Shown piece after piece: positions 42,604 to 51,048 of a stretch of DNA of 64,000 nt. The notes beneath the pieces are model-generated. The model saw only the letters and a program-made list of their open reading frames with translations. It did not search any database and was not told the DNA's origin. How positions within the stretch are numbered: the first letter of the stretch is position 1; every line of letters begins with the position of its first letter. Source of the stretch: Blautia obeum ATCC 29174. Lineage in GTDB: Bacteria > Bacillota > Clostridia > Lachnospirales > Lachnospiraceae. The stretch covers positions 2,579,001 to 2,643,000 of the forward strand of contig NZ_CP102265.1 of the NCBI RefSeq assembly GCF_025147765.1, read 5' to 3'. Made by a program: the position numbers and the translations under genes.

Positions 42604-42644
42604 TCCCGACAATCAGGAAATTTATGATTCCATAACTGTCGGGA
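42604..42644. terminator. Bidirectional terminator between lysR and mrp
   Basis: TCCCGACA (42604-42611) and TGTCGGGA (42637-42644), followed by TTTTCTTG on the plus strand and, in the other direction, CTTTTT. Confidence 0.7.
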
Positions 42645-42661
42645 TTTTCTTGTCTGCGGTT

Positions 42662-43498
42662 TTATTCTGGCATTACTTCTACTGCTTTTGTGATGTATTC
42701 GTTATCGATCTGATCAAATGCTCCGCTGTCTGCTTTGGATGCATACTCCATATCGATCGGCATCTTGCCTACGACCGGTACATTCAGTTCTGCTGCAATT
42801 TCCTCAATATGACTTTCACCAAAGATCTTGAGTTCCTTGCCGCAGTCTGGACATTTCACATAACTGTAGTTTTCTACGATTCCAAGTACCGGGATCTTCA
42901 TCATTTCAGCCATATTATAAGCTTTCTTTACAATCATCTTCACCAAATCCTGCGGGGAGCTTACGATCACGATTCCGTCAACCGGAAGGGACTGGAATAC
43001 AGTAAGCGGCACATCACCTGTTCCCGGAGGCATATCTACAAAGAGATAGTCGATCTTGTCCCAGACAACATCTGTCCAGAACTGTTTTACCATGTTTGCA
43101 AGAACCGGTCCTCTCCAGATAACCGGAGTATCTTCCGTTGGAAGAAGAAGGTTGATGGACATAACCTTGATTCCGTTTGCTGTCTCCATCGGATAGATGC
43201 CGTTGTCATCTGCCTGGGCAGCGCCTGTGAGGCCGTACATCTTTGGAATGGAAGGTCCGGTGATGTCAGCATCCAGAATACCAACTTTGTATCCTTTGGC
43301 TGCCATTGCATTTGCAAGGGAACCTGTAACAAAGGATTTTCCTACGCCGCCCTTACCGCTGACAACGCCGATCACATGTTTTACATCTGAAAAAACATTC
43401 TGTTCTGCCATAAAATTCTGCGGATTACTCTTTTCTTTGCTTGCGCATCCCTCGCAGCTTGATTTGCCGCAGGAACCGCTGTTACTGCATTCTGCCAT
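42662..43498 (-). CDS. Mrp/NBP35 family ATP-binding iron-sulfur carrier protein
   Basis: About 278 residues. A Cys-rich N-terminus (CSNSGSCGKSSCEGC) is followed by the deviant Walker A VVSGKGGVGKSFVTGSLANA, switch motif DADITGPSIP, DMPPGTGDVP and a CPDCGKEL pair that can bridge an Fe-S cluster in the dimer. AAAGGAG stands 9 nt before the ATG at 43498. It carries or assembles Fe-S clusters; the gene is followed upstream by a CsoR-type repressor. Confidence 0.9.
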   Translation of the reverse strand: MAECSNSGSCGKSSCEGCASKEKSNPQNFMAEQNVFSDVKHVIGVVSGKGGVGKSFVTGSLANAMAAKGYKVGILDADITGPSIPKMYGLTGAAQADDNGIYPMETANGIKVMSINLLLPTEDTPVIWRGPVLANMVKQFWTDVVWDKIDYLFVDMPPGTGDVPLTVFQSLPVDGIVIVSSPQDLVKMIVKKAYNMAEMMKIPVLGIVENYSYVKCPDCGKELKIFGESHIEEIAAELNVPVVGKMPIDMEYASKADSGAFDQIDNEYITKAVEVMPE

Positions 43499-43564
43499 TT
43501 CTATATACTCCTTTGATTTCCGGTCATACACGCCTTGTCTGTCCAGACTGTATAACCTGTATTC

Positions 43565-43912
43565 TTATTTCATAAATCTGTCGATTGCACGTTCCAGTTC
43601 TTTGATCGCATCCTTATCGCCATGCTCTACCGCATCTACGATACAGTGCTCAATATGATCCTGAAGAATGATCTTACCTGTATTATTAATAGCAGATTTC
43701 ACTGCTGAAAGCTGAATCAGTACCTCTGAACAGTCTCTGCCGTCTTCTACCATACGTTTTATTGATTCCAGGTGTCCAATGGCTCTCGACAGACGGTTCA
43801 AAACTGCTTTCGTCTGCGCATGGCTGTGATGATGTCCATGTTCTCCATGGGAATGTTCCAGGATCGTCCCATCTTCCAGTACGTGTACATGGGTTTCTTT
43901 TGTTTCACTCAT
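43565..43912 (-). CDS. CsoR/FrmR-family metal-sensing repressor
   Basis: 115 residues. After a His-rich N-terminus (EHSHGEHGHHHSHAQ) comes the DUF156 four-helix fold: VLNRLSRAIGHLESIKRMVE, then RDCSEVLIQLSAVKSAINN and LQDHIEHC. The Cys in RDC, the His in QDH and the Cys in EHC match the Cys-His-Cys copper site of CsoR. The His-rich leader could bind Ni or Zn as well. It may control the Mrp gene 66 bp downstream or the sulfur cluster upstream. Confidence 0.88.
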   Translation of the reverse strand: MSETKETHVHVLEDGTILEHSHGEHGHHHSHAQTKAVLNRLSRAIGHLESIKRMVEDGRDCSEVLIQLSAVKSAINNTGKIILQDHIEHCIVDAVEHGDKDAIKELERAIDRFMK

Positions 43913-44008
43913 GTCTGCTCCTCTCAGGTTTCATCTCGATACGGATTTACAGACTGCATGATTGCAATATAGTATCTGCAGTCCTGAACTTGTATTATAC
44001 CACACTTT

Positions 44009-44236
44009 CTAAATTTCTGTAAAGGAACATCTCTGTTTTATCTGCGACGTAACAATGTCAAAGATGATCGTTCCATCGTTAAGAACTGTTTTGTCATAAG
44101 AAACCTCTTTTCCCTGGAATTTCTTTTTTATATATTCCTCAGGATCCTCAATTTCCACTTCTTCTACAAATACATCCCTCATCTGGTTTCTGGGACATTT
44201 GTTAAAAATCTCCCAAATTACTTCATACTCTTTCAT
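44009..44236 (-). CDS. Conserved hypothetical protein of the YedF cluster
   Basis: About 75 residues: MKEYEVIWEIFNKCPRNQMR, DVFVEEVEIEDPEEYIKKKF and FDIVTSQIKQRCSF. GGAG lies 5 nt before the ATG at 44236; starts at 44266 or 44329 are possible but overlap the DUF3343 gene or lack a site. Two Cys residues are present. Function unknown; it is the last gene of the yedF-DUF3343 unit. Confidence 0.65.
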   Translation of the reverse strand: MKEYEVIWEIFNKCPRNQMRDVFVEEVEIEDPEEYIKKKFQGKEVSYDKTVLNDGTIIFDIVTSQIKQRCSFTEI

Positions 44237-44276
44237 ACTCTCTCCAAACGCATCACGGTTATCCATTGTTGCTGAT

Positions 44277-44513
44277 CTAAATATCCAGCAGCCATTTGCC
44301 TTCGATCTCATCTTCAAATTCAAGTTCAACCTGAGTCAGACATTTCTCCTGCTCTGCCTCTACCGCCCAGGATAAGCCACAGCTTGCAGAAATTTCTCTC
44401 GGCACAGGGATCAGTCTTCCCGGAATCTTATGTTTTTTGCAAAATCTCTCTACAGCTATTGCCCCGCTTGTGCTGTGAAATGTCAGCAAATACCTTGGTA
44501 TCTTCTGAATCAT
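44277..44513 (-). CDS. DUF3343 protein (putative Se/S carrier-like)
   Basis: 78 residues: YLLTFHSTSGAIAVERFCKK, then GRLIPVPREISASCGLSWAV. The PRxxSxSCG motif with its Cys is the family signature. Such proteins occur next to yedF and are thought to act in selenium or sulfur handling. It overlaps yedF by 4 bp. Confidence 0.88.
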   Translation of the reverse strand: MIQKIPRYLLTFHSTSGAIAVERFCKKHKIPGRLIPVPREISASCGLSWAVEAEQEKCLTQVELEFEDEIEGKWLLDI

Positions 44514-45133
44514 GGTTTTATAACTTTGGAAGCTTTTGCCATTGTCTCTACAATATCATACATATTGGTAACTTCTCCCACGCAGAGTTTCTCTGTCAGG
44601 CCATAGTAATTAAGGCAGGTTCCACAGGTCTTGATCGTCACTCCCTGTGCTTCCAGACTCTTCAGATCCTCCAGTGAATCAGAACCTTCTGTTGTCAGTG
44701 TTGCGCCTCCATTATAAAAAAGCATGGTCTTTGGAAGTTCATCCAGCTGTGTCACTGCAAAAAGGAATCCTTTCATCAGAACTTTGCCCAGTTCATCATT
44801 TCCTCTTCCCATTGTCGCTGTATCCACTGCGACCACGAAATCTCCTTTCACATCCGGAATGCAGGATACTTCTTCGGCCTTTGTGTCTGTCACCGGCTGA
44901 CGGTCCTTCACACGAATGAACACATGAAATTCTTTGTCACTTTTTTTCTCGGAGAACACTTCTGCACCTGTATTTTTACCCATTCTGGTGAGATTCTGTA
45001 CCGCTGTTTCATTATCGACCAATACTTCGATCTCGGCATCTCCCTGAATGCTGTCCAGAACTTTTTTTGTCTTTACTACAGGAATCGGGCACTGCTCTCC
45101 CATAGCATTGACCATATATCGCTGTCCGCTCAT
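44510..45133 (-). CDS. yedF: Sulfurtransferase-like selenium metabolism protein YedF
   Basis: About 207 residues. The TusA-like N-terminal domain has the Cys-Pro motif GEQCPIPVVKTKKVLD (about 10-25). The C-terminal DsrE-like domain has LFYNGGATLTTEGSDSLEDL and GVTIKTCGTCLNYYGL. AGGAGG stands 7 nt before the ATG at 45133. The role is inferred as carrying persulfide or selenium; no selD or selA is in the window. Confidence 0.88.
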   Translation of the reverse strand: MSGQRYMVNAMGEQCPIPVVKTKKVLDSIQGDAEIEVLVDNETAVQNLTRMGKNTGAEVFSEKKSDKEFHVFIRVKDRQPVTDTKAEEVSCIPDVKGDFVVAVDTATMGRGNDELGKVLMKGFLFAVTQLDELPKTMLFYNGGATLTTEGSDSLEDLKSLEAQGVTIKTCGTCLNYYGLTEKLCVGEVTNMYDIVETMAKASKVIKP

Positions 45134-45285
45134 CTTACTTCCTCCTGTTTTATAATTTTCTGAAATTAATATCATTGTAGCAGACTCTTTTCTCTTTTGC
45201 AATGTCCGACCAAAATTGTCCAGTATAAAGGACATTTTCGCCTCCAATATTTTTGTAACTTTACATAAATTTTTGTCGAAAAGAA

Positions 45286-45314
45286 TTGAACTTCTTCGAA
45301 GAATAGAGTATCAT
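45286..45314 (+). promoter_or_regulatory. Promoter of xpt
   Basis: TTGAAC (45286-45291), 17-bp spacer, TATCAT (45309-45314). The leader is only about 40 nt; no purine riboswitch is seen, although xpt genes often have one. Confidence 0.55.
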
Positions 45315-45360
45315 AGATATAATTTTAGAAAAAACGTTTACAGATCAAAGGAGAGAAATC

Positions 45361-45933
45361 ATGCAGCTTTTAAAGGAGCGTATACTGAAAGATGGAATCG
45401 TAAAACCGGGTAATATTTTAAAGGTTGACAGTTTTTTAAATCATCAGATGGATATTACTCTCATCAATGAAATTGGCAAAGAATTTAAGAGACGTTTTGC
45501 CGATTGCCCGATTACAAAAATTCTCACAATTGAAGCTTCCGGCATTGGAATTGCCTGCATTGCCGCACAGTATTTTGATGTTCCTGTCGTTTTTGCAAAA
45601 AAAGCGCAGAGCCTGAACCTTGATGGAGAAATGTACTGTTCAAAGGTTGAATCCTTCACTCACAAAAAAGTCTATGATGTTATCTTATCCAAGAAATTCC
45701 TTGGACCGGAAGATCATGTACTTCTGATTGATGATTTCCTTGCAAACGGATGTGCACTGCTCGGTCTGATCGATATCGTCAAAAAATCCGGTGCAACCCT
45801 TGAAGGTGCCGGAATCGTTATCGAAAAAGGCTTTCAGAATGGTGGTCAGAAGATCCGTGATATGGGTGTAAGACTGGAATCTCTTGCAATTGTGGATTCC
45901 ATGACTGATGATTCTTTGACTTTCCGTGAATAA
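45361..45933 (+). CDS. xpt: Xanthine phosphoribosyltransferase
   Basis: 190 residues, the usual length. It has KRRFADCPITKILTIEASGI and the PRPP motif HVLLIDDFLANGCALLGLID. It converts xanthine and PRPP to XMP in purine salvage. AAAGGAG precedes the ATG; a strong terminator follows. Confidence 0.95.
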   Translation: MQLLKERILKDGIVKPGNILKVDSFLNHQMDITLINEIGKEFKRRFADCPITKILTIEASGIGIACIAAQYFDVPVVFAKKAQSLNLDGEMYCSKVESFTHKKVYDVILSKKFLGPEDHVLLIDDFLANGCALLGLIDIVKKSGATLEGAGIVIEKGFQNGGQKIRDMGVRLESLAIVDSMTDDSLTFRE

Positions 45934-45948
45934 TCCCCAGACATAAAA

Positions 45949-45978
45949 AACTCCGAATTTTGCTTCGGAGTTTTTTTT
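45949..45978 (+). terminator. Terminator of xpt
   Basis: AACTCCGAA-TTTTGC-TTCGGAGTT followed by TTTTTT; also faces the end of the sugar-binding lipoprotein gene. Confidence 0.85.
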
Positions 45979-46001
45979 ATGTAATTTTACTGGTTATGAT
46001 T

Positions 46002-47474
46002 TCAGTTTTTACTTTTTTCAGATTTTTTTAATGTCACCTTTGGTTTCGGAGTTGGTGTTGCCTTTTTTTCATCTTTCTGCTCCGGGGTTGGTGTCACAGT
46101 CTCTGTTGATTCTGCAGTTTCTGTCGGAGACGGTGTTACTGTCTCTGTTGGTCCTGCTGCATCTGTGGGTGTCGGCGTTACCGGTTCTTCTGTCGGTGTC
46201 GGCGTTGCCAACGGTTTCACTTCATCTTCTGTATAGTATCCATTATCAATCAGGATTTCATAATTCTCACCATCGATCAGCTGTGGCTCACAAAGATAGC
46301 TGGCTATGATCTTAATTCCATTATCATACTGTTCATAATCATTGACTTCCGGATCATCTTCCCCATGCAGATAAATGTTTACCATCTCTTCACACTGATC
46401 GGCAAGCTCTCTTCGATCCATAAAAATGCTGAACGTCTGTTTTCCCTCTGCAATTCTGCGAACACCTTCCTCATTGCATCCGGCACCACTGATCAACGGC
46501 CAGTTTTCGGTTCCCGGAACAAATCCAGCTTCTTCCAGAGCTTCTTCCGTTCCCATCGCAGCATCATCAAATCCGGTGCAGATAATATCCGGAACTGCAC
46601 CATCTGGATAATATTCTGTAAGAATATCTGTCATTCTCGTTTTGGCGATCTCAGAACTCCAACGAAGAATTCCTGTATCATCGAAAGAGGTTTTGCCGGA
46701 TTTACATATCAGTGTTCCATCATCGATATACGGTTGCAATGTTTCCATTACTCCATTATAGAGGAACAATGCCTGTGTATCATCCAGAGATCCCATAAAG
46801 AATTCTATTGTTTTTGATTCTTTCGCCTCCTGTACTTTGTCAAGTTCCTCACTGTCTATAATCTGTTTTGCTATCATCTGGCCCACCTGACGACCGCCAA
46901 ATGTAACATAATATTTTATTCCATCCGTATTCATGATCAGATCATCATAGGAAATCACCGGTATCTCTATCTCTGCATCCTTTACATCTGCAAGTACATC
47001 TGCCAGACCATAAGGATCTACCGGGGCGATCACCATGGCAGATACCTCTTCGGCTGCCATCTGCTGGATCTGAGACACCTGTTTGGAGCTGTCATTATCT
47101 GCATAAAGAAGAATCGGATCATATCCGTCTTCTTCAAACTGTACTTCCAGTTCTTTTGCATCTCTCGTCCAGTTCTGTTCATCTGGAAGAAGTACTGCAA
47201 TCTTTTCTCTGTTTTCTTCTGTTTCAGAAGCATCCTCTCCTGTTTCCTCAGCGTCTGTACCCTTCTCTGCTTTTTTATCTGTTTTCGTATCCGCTGTTTC
47301 ATCAGTCTTCTTCTGGTCATCCTCTGCAGAATCAGCTGTTCTCTCTCCGGTTCCTTCCTTTTCGGTCTGTGCGCTTTCGCTGGCAGCCTCTGTTGCCTTG
47401 TTTTTACCACATCCGGTAAGCAATGTTCCCGTCAGAAGCACTCCCAGTAACATACATACTGCTTTTTTTTTCAT
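46002..47474 (-). CDS. Sugar-binding lipoprotein (periplasmic-binding protein type 1)
   Basis: About 490 residues. Lipobox LLTGTLLTGCGK, then a long acidic/Thr/Lys linker (about 25-90), then a substrate-binding domain (EKIAVLLPDEQNWTRDAKEL to about 420) with IAPVDPYGLADVLADVKDAE and the hinge TGFDDAAMGTEEALEEAGFV. The end is a Pro-Thr-rich tail (TPTPTEEPVTPTPTD). It resembles xylose/galactose-type binding proteins of ABC transporters, but no permease or ATPase gene is adjacent. AAAGGA precedes the ATG at 47474. The linker and tail may hold the domain away from the membrane within the wall. Confidence 0.85.
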   Translation of the reverse strand: MKKKAVCMLLGVLLTGTLLTGCGKNKATEAASESAQTEKEGTGERTADSAEDDQKKTDETADTKTDKKAEKGTDAEETGEDASETEENREKIAVLLPDEQNWTRDAKELEVQFEEDGYDPILLYADNDSSKQVSQIQQMAAEEVSAMVIAPVDPYGLADVLADVKDAEIEIPVISYDDLIMNTDGIKYYVTFGGRQVGQMIAKQIIDSEELDKVQEAKESKTIEFFMGSLDDTQALFLYNGVMETLQPYIDDGTLICKSGKTSFDDTGILRWSSEIAKTRMTDILTEYYPDGAVPDIICTGFDDAAMGTEEALEEAGFVPGTENWPLISGAGCNEEGVRRIAEGKQTFSIFMDRRELADQCEEMVNIYLHGEDDPEVNDYEQYDNGIKIIASYLCEPQLIDGENYEILIDNGYYTEDEVKPLATPTPTEEPVTPTPTDAAGPTETVTPSPTETAESTETVTPTPEQKDEKKATPTPKPKVTLKKSEKSKN

Positions 47475-47487
47475 GCTGTTTTCCTTT

Positions 47488-48111
47488 CTATACACCCTTA
47501 TACTCTTTTGCAAGAGTTTTCAGATAATCACGGTAAGATGCTGCCGTTTTCTTTGGTTTCAGAATATGAACATCTTTTCCCATCATTGCCAGCCATCCGT
47601 AAAATTTTGGTCCTGCAATATGCGGCACCGTTACATGTAAATAGCCGGATTCTTTTAATTTGTACTCTCCATAACTGCCAAAGTACTCCCGGATCTCTTT
47701 TTCTCTGGAAGCATCACACTGCAGTTTCATTGCCTTCTCTGTGTTCTGAATTTCTTCTTTATCAAGTGTATTCTCTTTGTAAATGATCACTGGTTCTGAT
47801 TTTTTTTCTGTCTCTGCATTTTTTGAAATCCCTGCTTCCTCTTTTGTGTGAACTGACTCCGGTGCCGCAGCAATTTCCTGTCCCCCGGCCAGATAATATC
47901 CACCTGGTCTGCCTCTTTTGTACTGAACATCCAGTCCAAATTCTCGAAGGGCTTCTATATCATCATAGATACTCTTTCTCTCTGCAGTGATTCCATATTC
48001 CAGAAGTTTATCAAGGATTTCCTGCATCGTCACTATCCGGCTTTCTCCTGTTCCCTGGAGAAGATGTTCAATCACCAGGATCTTCCCTTTCTGATTACGT
48101 GATTTTGCCAT
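47488..48111 (-). CDS. HTH/WYL-type transcriptional regulator
   Basis: About 207 residues. N-terminal helix-turn-helix: KILVIEHLLQGTGESRIVTM and LLEYGITAERKSIYDDIEAL, then FGLDVQYKRGRPGGYYLAG. The C-terminal part (AMKLQCDASREKEIREYFGS...VPHIAGPKFYGWLAMMGKDV) resembles the end of WYL-domain regulators; the central WYL core is replaced by a charged linker. Start at 48111, 7-8 nt after GAGGG. It ends 14 bp before the lipoprotein gene and may regulate it. Confidence 0.8.
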   Translation of the reverse strand: MAKSRNQKGKILVIEHLLQGTGESRIVTMQEILDKLLEYGITAERKSIYDDIEALREFGLDVQYKRGRPGGYYLAGGQEIAAAPESVHTKEEAGISKNAETEKKSEPVIIYKENTLDKEEIQNTEKAMKLQCDASREKEIREYFGSYGEYKLKESGYLHVTVPHIAGPKFYGWLAMMGKDVHILKPKKTAASYRDYLKTLAKEYKGV

Positions 48112-48182
48112 ATTCATTCCCTCATTCTCTGTTTCCTGATCAGTTATTTATGCTTTTGTTACTTCAGGTACCTGCTTTACTT

Positions 48183-48911
48183 TTATTTATTTTCGTGCAC
48201 AAAGCGATGCACGATATAATCATTGGCTTCCTTTTCCTGACTGTCATCCAATGGTGTCAGCACGGTCTCTTCGCCATATTTTTTCTTAAGTGCATGCTCA
48301 ATGAGCCAGTCGGCAAGCTGCGGGTTCTTCGGAAGGAGGGGACCATGAAGATATGTTCCGATCACATTCTTGTAAACAACACCCTCATATCCGGATTTGC
48401 CATCATTTCCTGAACCATAAAGTACCTTACCCAATGGTTTGTTGTTATTGATACAGGTCCTGCCGCCATGATTCTCAAATCCTACGACCGGCATATCAAA
48501 AAGATCACTTTGCAGTACAATATTACTGATAAGACGTCCTTCTTCCTGTTCCGTATACATATCAACCAGGTCAAGTCCTGTGATCATTCCCTGCTCGGTC
48601 TTGTAATATTTTCCCAAAAGCTGGTATCCACCGCAGATTGCGATCACGACACCATTATCCTCAACATATGCCTTAAAGTCTTTTTGAATAGTCTTCAGTT
48701 TTTCACAGACCAACATTTGTTCCCGGTCAGATCCGCCTCCGAGAAGTACGATATCCAGCTTGGAAAAATCGATTGTATCATCGATTTCATAGGCAATAGT
48801 TTCCGCCTCAATACCACGCCATTGACAACGTTTCATTAAACATTGGATATTTCCTCTGTCGCCATACAGATTCAGAAGATCCGGATATAAATGACCTATT
48901 GTAAGTTTCAT
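48183..48911 (-). CDS. gatD: Lipid II isoglutaminyl synthase, glutaminase subunit GatD
   Basis: 242 residues. Class I glutamine amidotransferase with the nucleophile Cys in VIAICGGYQLLGKYY and the His in NVIGTYLHGPLLPKNP. With MurT it amidates the D-Glu of lipid II stem peptides. It overlaps murT by 4 bp. Confidence 0.93.
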   Translation of the reverse strand: MKLTIGHLYPDLLNLYGDRGNIQCLMKRCQWRGIEAETIAYEIDDTIDFSKLDIVLLGGGSDREQMLVCEKLKTIQKDFKAYVEDNGVVIAICGGYQLLGKYYKTEQGMITGLDLVDMYTEQEEGRLISNIVLQSDLFDMPVVGFENHGGRTCINNNKPLGKVLYGSGNDGKSGYEGVVYKNVIGTYLHGPLLPKNPQLADWLIEHALKKKYGEETVLTPLDDSQEKEANDYIVHRFVHENK

Positions 48912-50245
48912 TTGTGTTCTCCCTCCAGTTTCTTCAGAATATTTCTGGTACTGAACAATGCGGTGTAGTTGACCAGTACATAAAGGTTTCCGGTTCCATC
49001 TTCTACACGGTCACGGATTGCCTTTTCTACATCAGCTTCCAGCACAGACGGGATATCCACATATTTCATTCGCAGACGCATATCCTGACAACGGATACCA
49101 CTGACGGTAATAGAACGTACACTTTCATCGCTGAAACGGTCAAAATCGACATCCCAAAGCCAGGATATATCGATTCCATCCTGTGCATTATCATTGATCG
49201 CGATGATCACATCTTTTGGACTACGATCCTGCATGACTGCGGAAATATTCTGGTTAAATCCAGCCGGGTTCTTGGCAAGATTCAGGATCACACTGGTTCC
49301 TTTGATGCGGAACTGCTCCATTCTTCCATTCTCCGGATTAAATTTTTTCAGCATATCACTAAAATGTTCAGCCTTAAGTCCGGCTGTCCGGATTCCTGCA
49401 TAAGCCGCCAGAATATTATATACATTATAAAATCCCTTATAATTCGCTACAATACGTCTGTTCTCAACAGAAAAAGAAAGCTGATCTCCTACTTTTACAT
49501 CCTCTGCATCAAAGTCAGGTGTTGGACGCTTGAATCCGCATTTCGGACACCTGTAATCACCAAGCTGACTGTAATGATAAAAGCTGTACTGAAGTCTTTC
49601 CCCGCAGCATTTACAGAAACGTCCTTCCCGGATTTCGTTTGTTTCATTTTTCATGACCGGACGACTGATTCCGTAATAAATACATGCATTGCCACTGTCC
49701 TTGGCAAGATATGCCGACAGTGCATCATCACCATTTACGATCAGTTTCATGTCCGGAACTTTGCGGATCATTTCTTCGAGGATATTCATGGTAATATCAA
49801 TCTCACCATAACGGTCCAGCTGATCTCGAAAAAGATTCGTCATAACCATATAATTCGGTTTGATCTTTGTAAAAATATGTCTGGTAGATGCCTCATCTAC
49901 TTCAATACAGGCATAATCCGCATCAATATGTCCATTCATTCCGGCACCAAGTGCAAACGCAGCCACAACACCGTTCAGCATATTGGATCCGGTGTGATTG
50001 CAGATAACTTTGTTCCCTTCTTCCTCCAGAGCTGCACAGAGCATATTATTGGTAGTTGTCTTACCATTGGTTCCACAGACTACAAAAATGTCTTTCCGTA
50101 CTTCTGCAGCAAGCTCCTGCAAAATCGGTGGATATATTTTTAATGCAATCTTTCCTGCCCAGGTAACACCCTGACGTCCCAGCAGCTTACAGCCGGCACC
50201 GGCAGCTTTTGCTGCCCAGATTGCTGCTATTCTTCGTATGTTCAT
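48908..50245 (-). CDS. murT: Lipid II isoglutaminyl synthase, Mur ligase-like subunit MurT
   Basis: 445 residues. The ATP loop is VVCGTNGKTTTNNMLCAALE; the Mur ligase middle domain carries the inserted zinc ribbon CKCCGERLQ...YRCPKCGFKRP (about 210-245) typical of MurT; the C-terminal DUF1727 domain follows. It activates the D-Glu carboxyl of lipid II for amidation with ammonia from GatD. Confidence 0.94.
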   Translation of the reverse strand: MNIRRIAAIWAAKAAGAGCKLLGRQGVTWAGKIALKIYPPILQELAAEVRKDIFVVCGTNGKTTTNNMLCAALEEEGNKVICNHTGSNMLNGVVAAFALGAGMNGHIDADYACIEVDEASTRHIFTKIKPNYMVMTNLFRDQLDRYGEIDITMNILEEMIRKVPDMKLIVNGDDALSAYLAKDSGNACIYYGISRPVMKNETNEIREGRFCKCCGERLQYSFYHYSQLGDYRCPKCGFKRPTPDFDAEDVKVGDQLSFSVENRRIVANYKGFYNVYNILAAYAGIRTAGLKAEHFSDMLKKFNPENGRMEQFRIKGTSVILNLAKNPAGFNQNISAVMQDRSPKDVIIAINDNAQDGIDISWLWDVDFDRFSDESVRSITVSGIRCQDMRLRMKYVDIPSVLEADVEKAIRDRVEDGTGNLYVLVNYTALFSTRNILKKLEGEHK

Positions 50246-50377
50246 AGTTTGTATCCTTTTGTTGCTGTATCTTCCGTCACAGCAATTCCTTTTTCTATAA
50301 ATAGTGTTTGTAAATGATTTTACGCTAAAATGCGAAATTTATCAACCTTATGGAATAAATTAACGGGAATAAAAAAA

Positions 50378-50401
50378 GAGATGCCTCCGAAGAGACATCC
50401 C
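50378..50401 (-). terminator. Terminator at the end of the ribosomal protein operon
   Basis: On the minus strand GATGTCTC-TTCG-GAGGCATC (one U-G pair) followed by TCTTTTTTT, 17 bp after the rplQ stop. Confidence 0.85.
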
Positions 50402-50417
50402 TTGATCATCATAAAGA

Positions 50418-50954
50418 TTATACTAACTCAATGAGTACTTCCATTGCAGCGTCACCTTTACGCGGTCCAATCTTAACGATTCTTGTGTAACCACCGTTAC
50501 GTCCAGCGTATTTAGGTGCGATTTCCTCGAACATCTTCTTAGTCATATCGATGTCTTTGGTATTTTTCTTTCTGCCAGCACCTTTTGCAGGTACTTCTTT
50601 AACAGAATAGAAAACTTTTGCCATCTGACGACGAGCGTGCAGTCTGGACGGAGCATCTTTAGTGATTTCTTTCTGCACTTCATCGTATACAGTAACTTTC
50701 TTACCGTCTACAACTTCTTTTACTCTCTTACCATCAGCATCTTTACGTGCAACTTTTGCAGTTACTGTAACTGTCTCAAAATTGTCTTTTTCACGTACTG
50801 CCATAGCGATAAGGCTTTCGGCGATCTTGCGAATTTCTTTTGCTTTTGCTTCAGTGGTAACGATTTTTCCGTGGTACAGAAGATTTGTCACCTGGTTTCT
50901 TAACAGAGCTTTTCTCTGATCAGAAGTTCTGCTTAATTTTCTATATTTTGCCAT
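50418..50954 (-). CDS. rplQ: Ribosomal protein L17 with lineage-specific insertion
   Basis: About 178 residues: MAKYRKLSRTSDQRKALLRN is the L17 start and GGYTRIVKIGPRKGDAAMEV the end. Most bacterial L17 proteins are 115-130 residues; here a Lys/Val/Asp-rich insertion (about 62-130, DADGKRVKEVVDGKKVTVYD) lies in the middle. GGAGG precedes the ATG at 50954. Last gene of the operon. Confidence 0.95.
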   Translation of the reverse strand: MAKYRKLSRTSDQRKALLRNQVTNLLYHGKIVTTEAKAKEIRKIAESLIAMAVREKDNFETVTVTAKVARKDADGKRVKEVVDGKKVTVYDEVQKEITKDAPSRLHARRQMAKVFYSVKEVPAKGAGRKKNTKDIDMTKKMFEEIAPKYAGRNGGYTRIVKIGPRKGDAAMEVLIELV

Positions 50955-51048
50955 TTTATTTTCCTCCATCTACGGGACATCCATACATGCTTGTTCGGTC
51001 TTACTGTATAAATGCTTAGGCATCCCCGCTCATATTTGCTGAATGAAA

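Noticed and set aside
45216..45360. Purine riboswitch before xpt
   Set aside because: xpt often has one, but the leader after the predicted start is only about 40 nt and lacks the conserved core.
48914..50143. Plus-strand frame of 409 codons
   Set aside because: Antisense shadow of murT.
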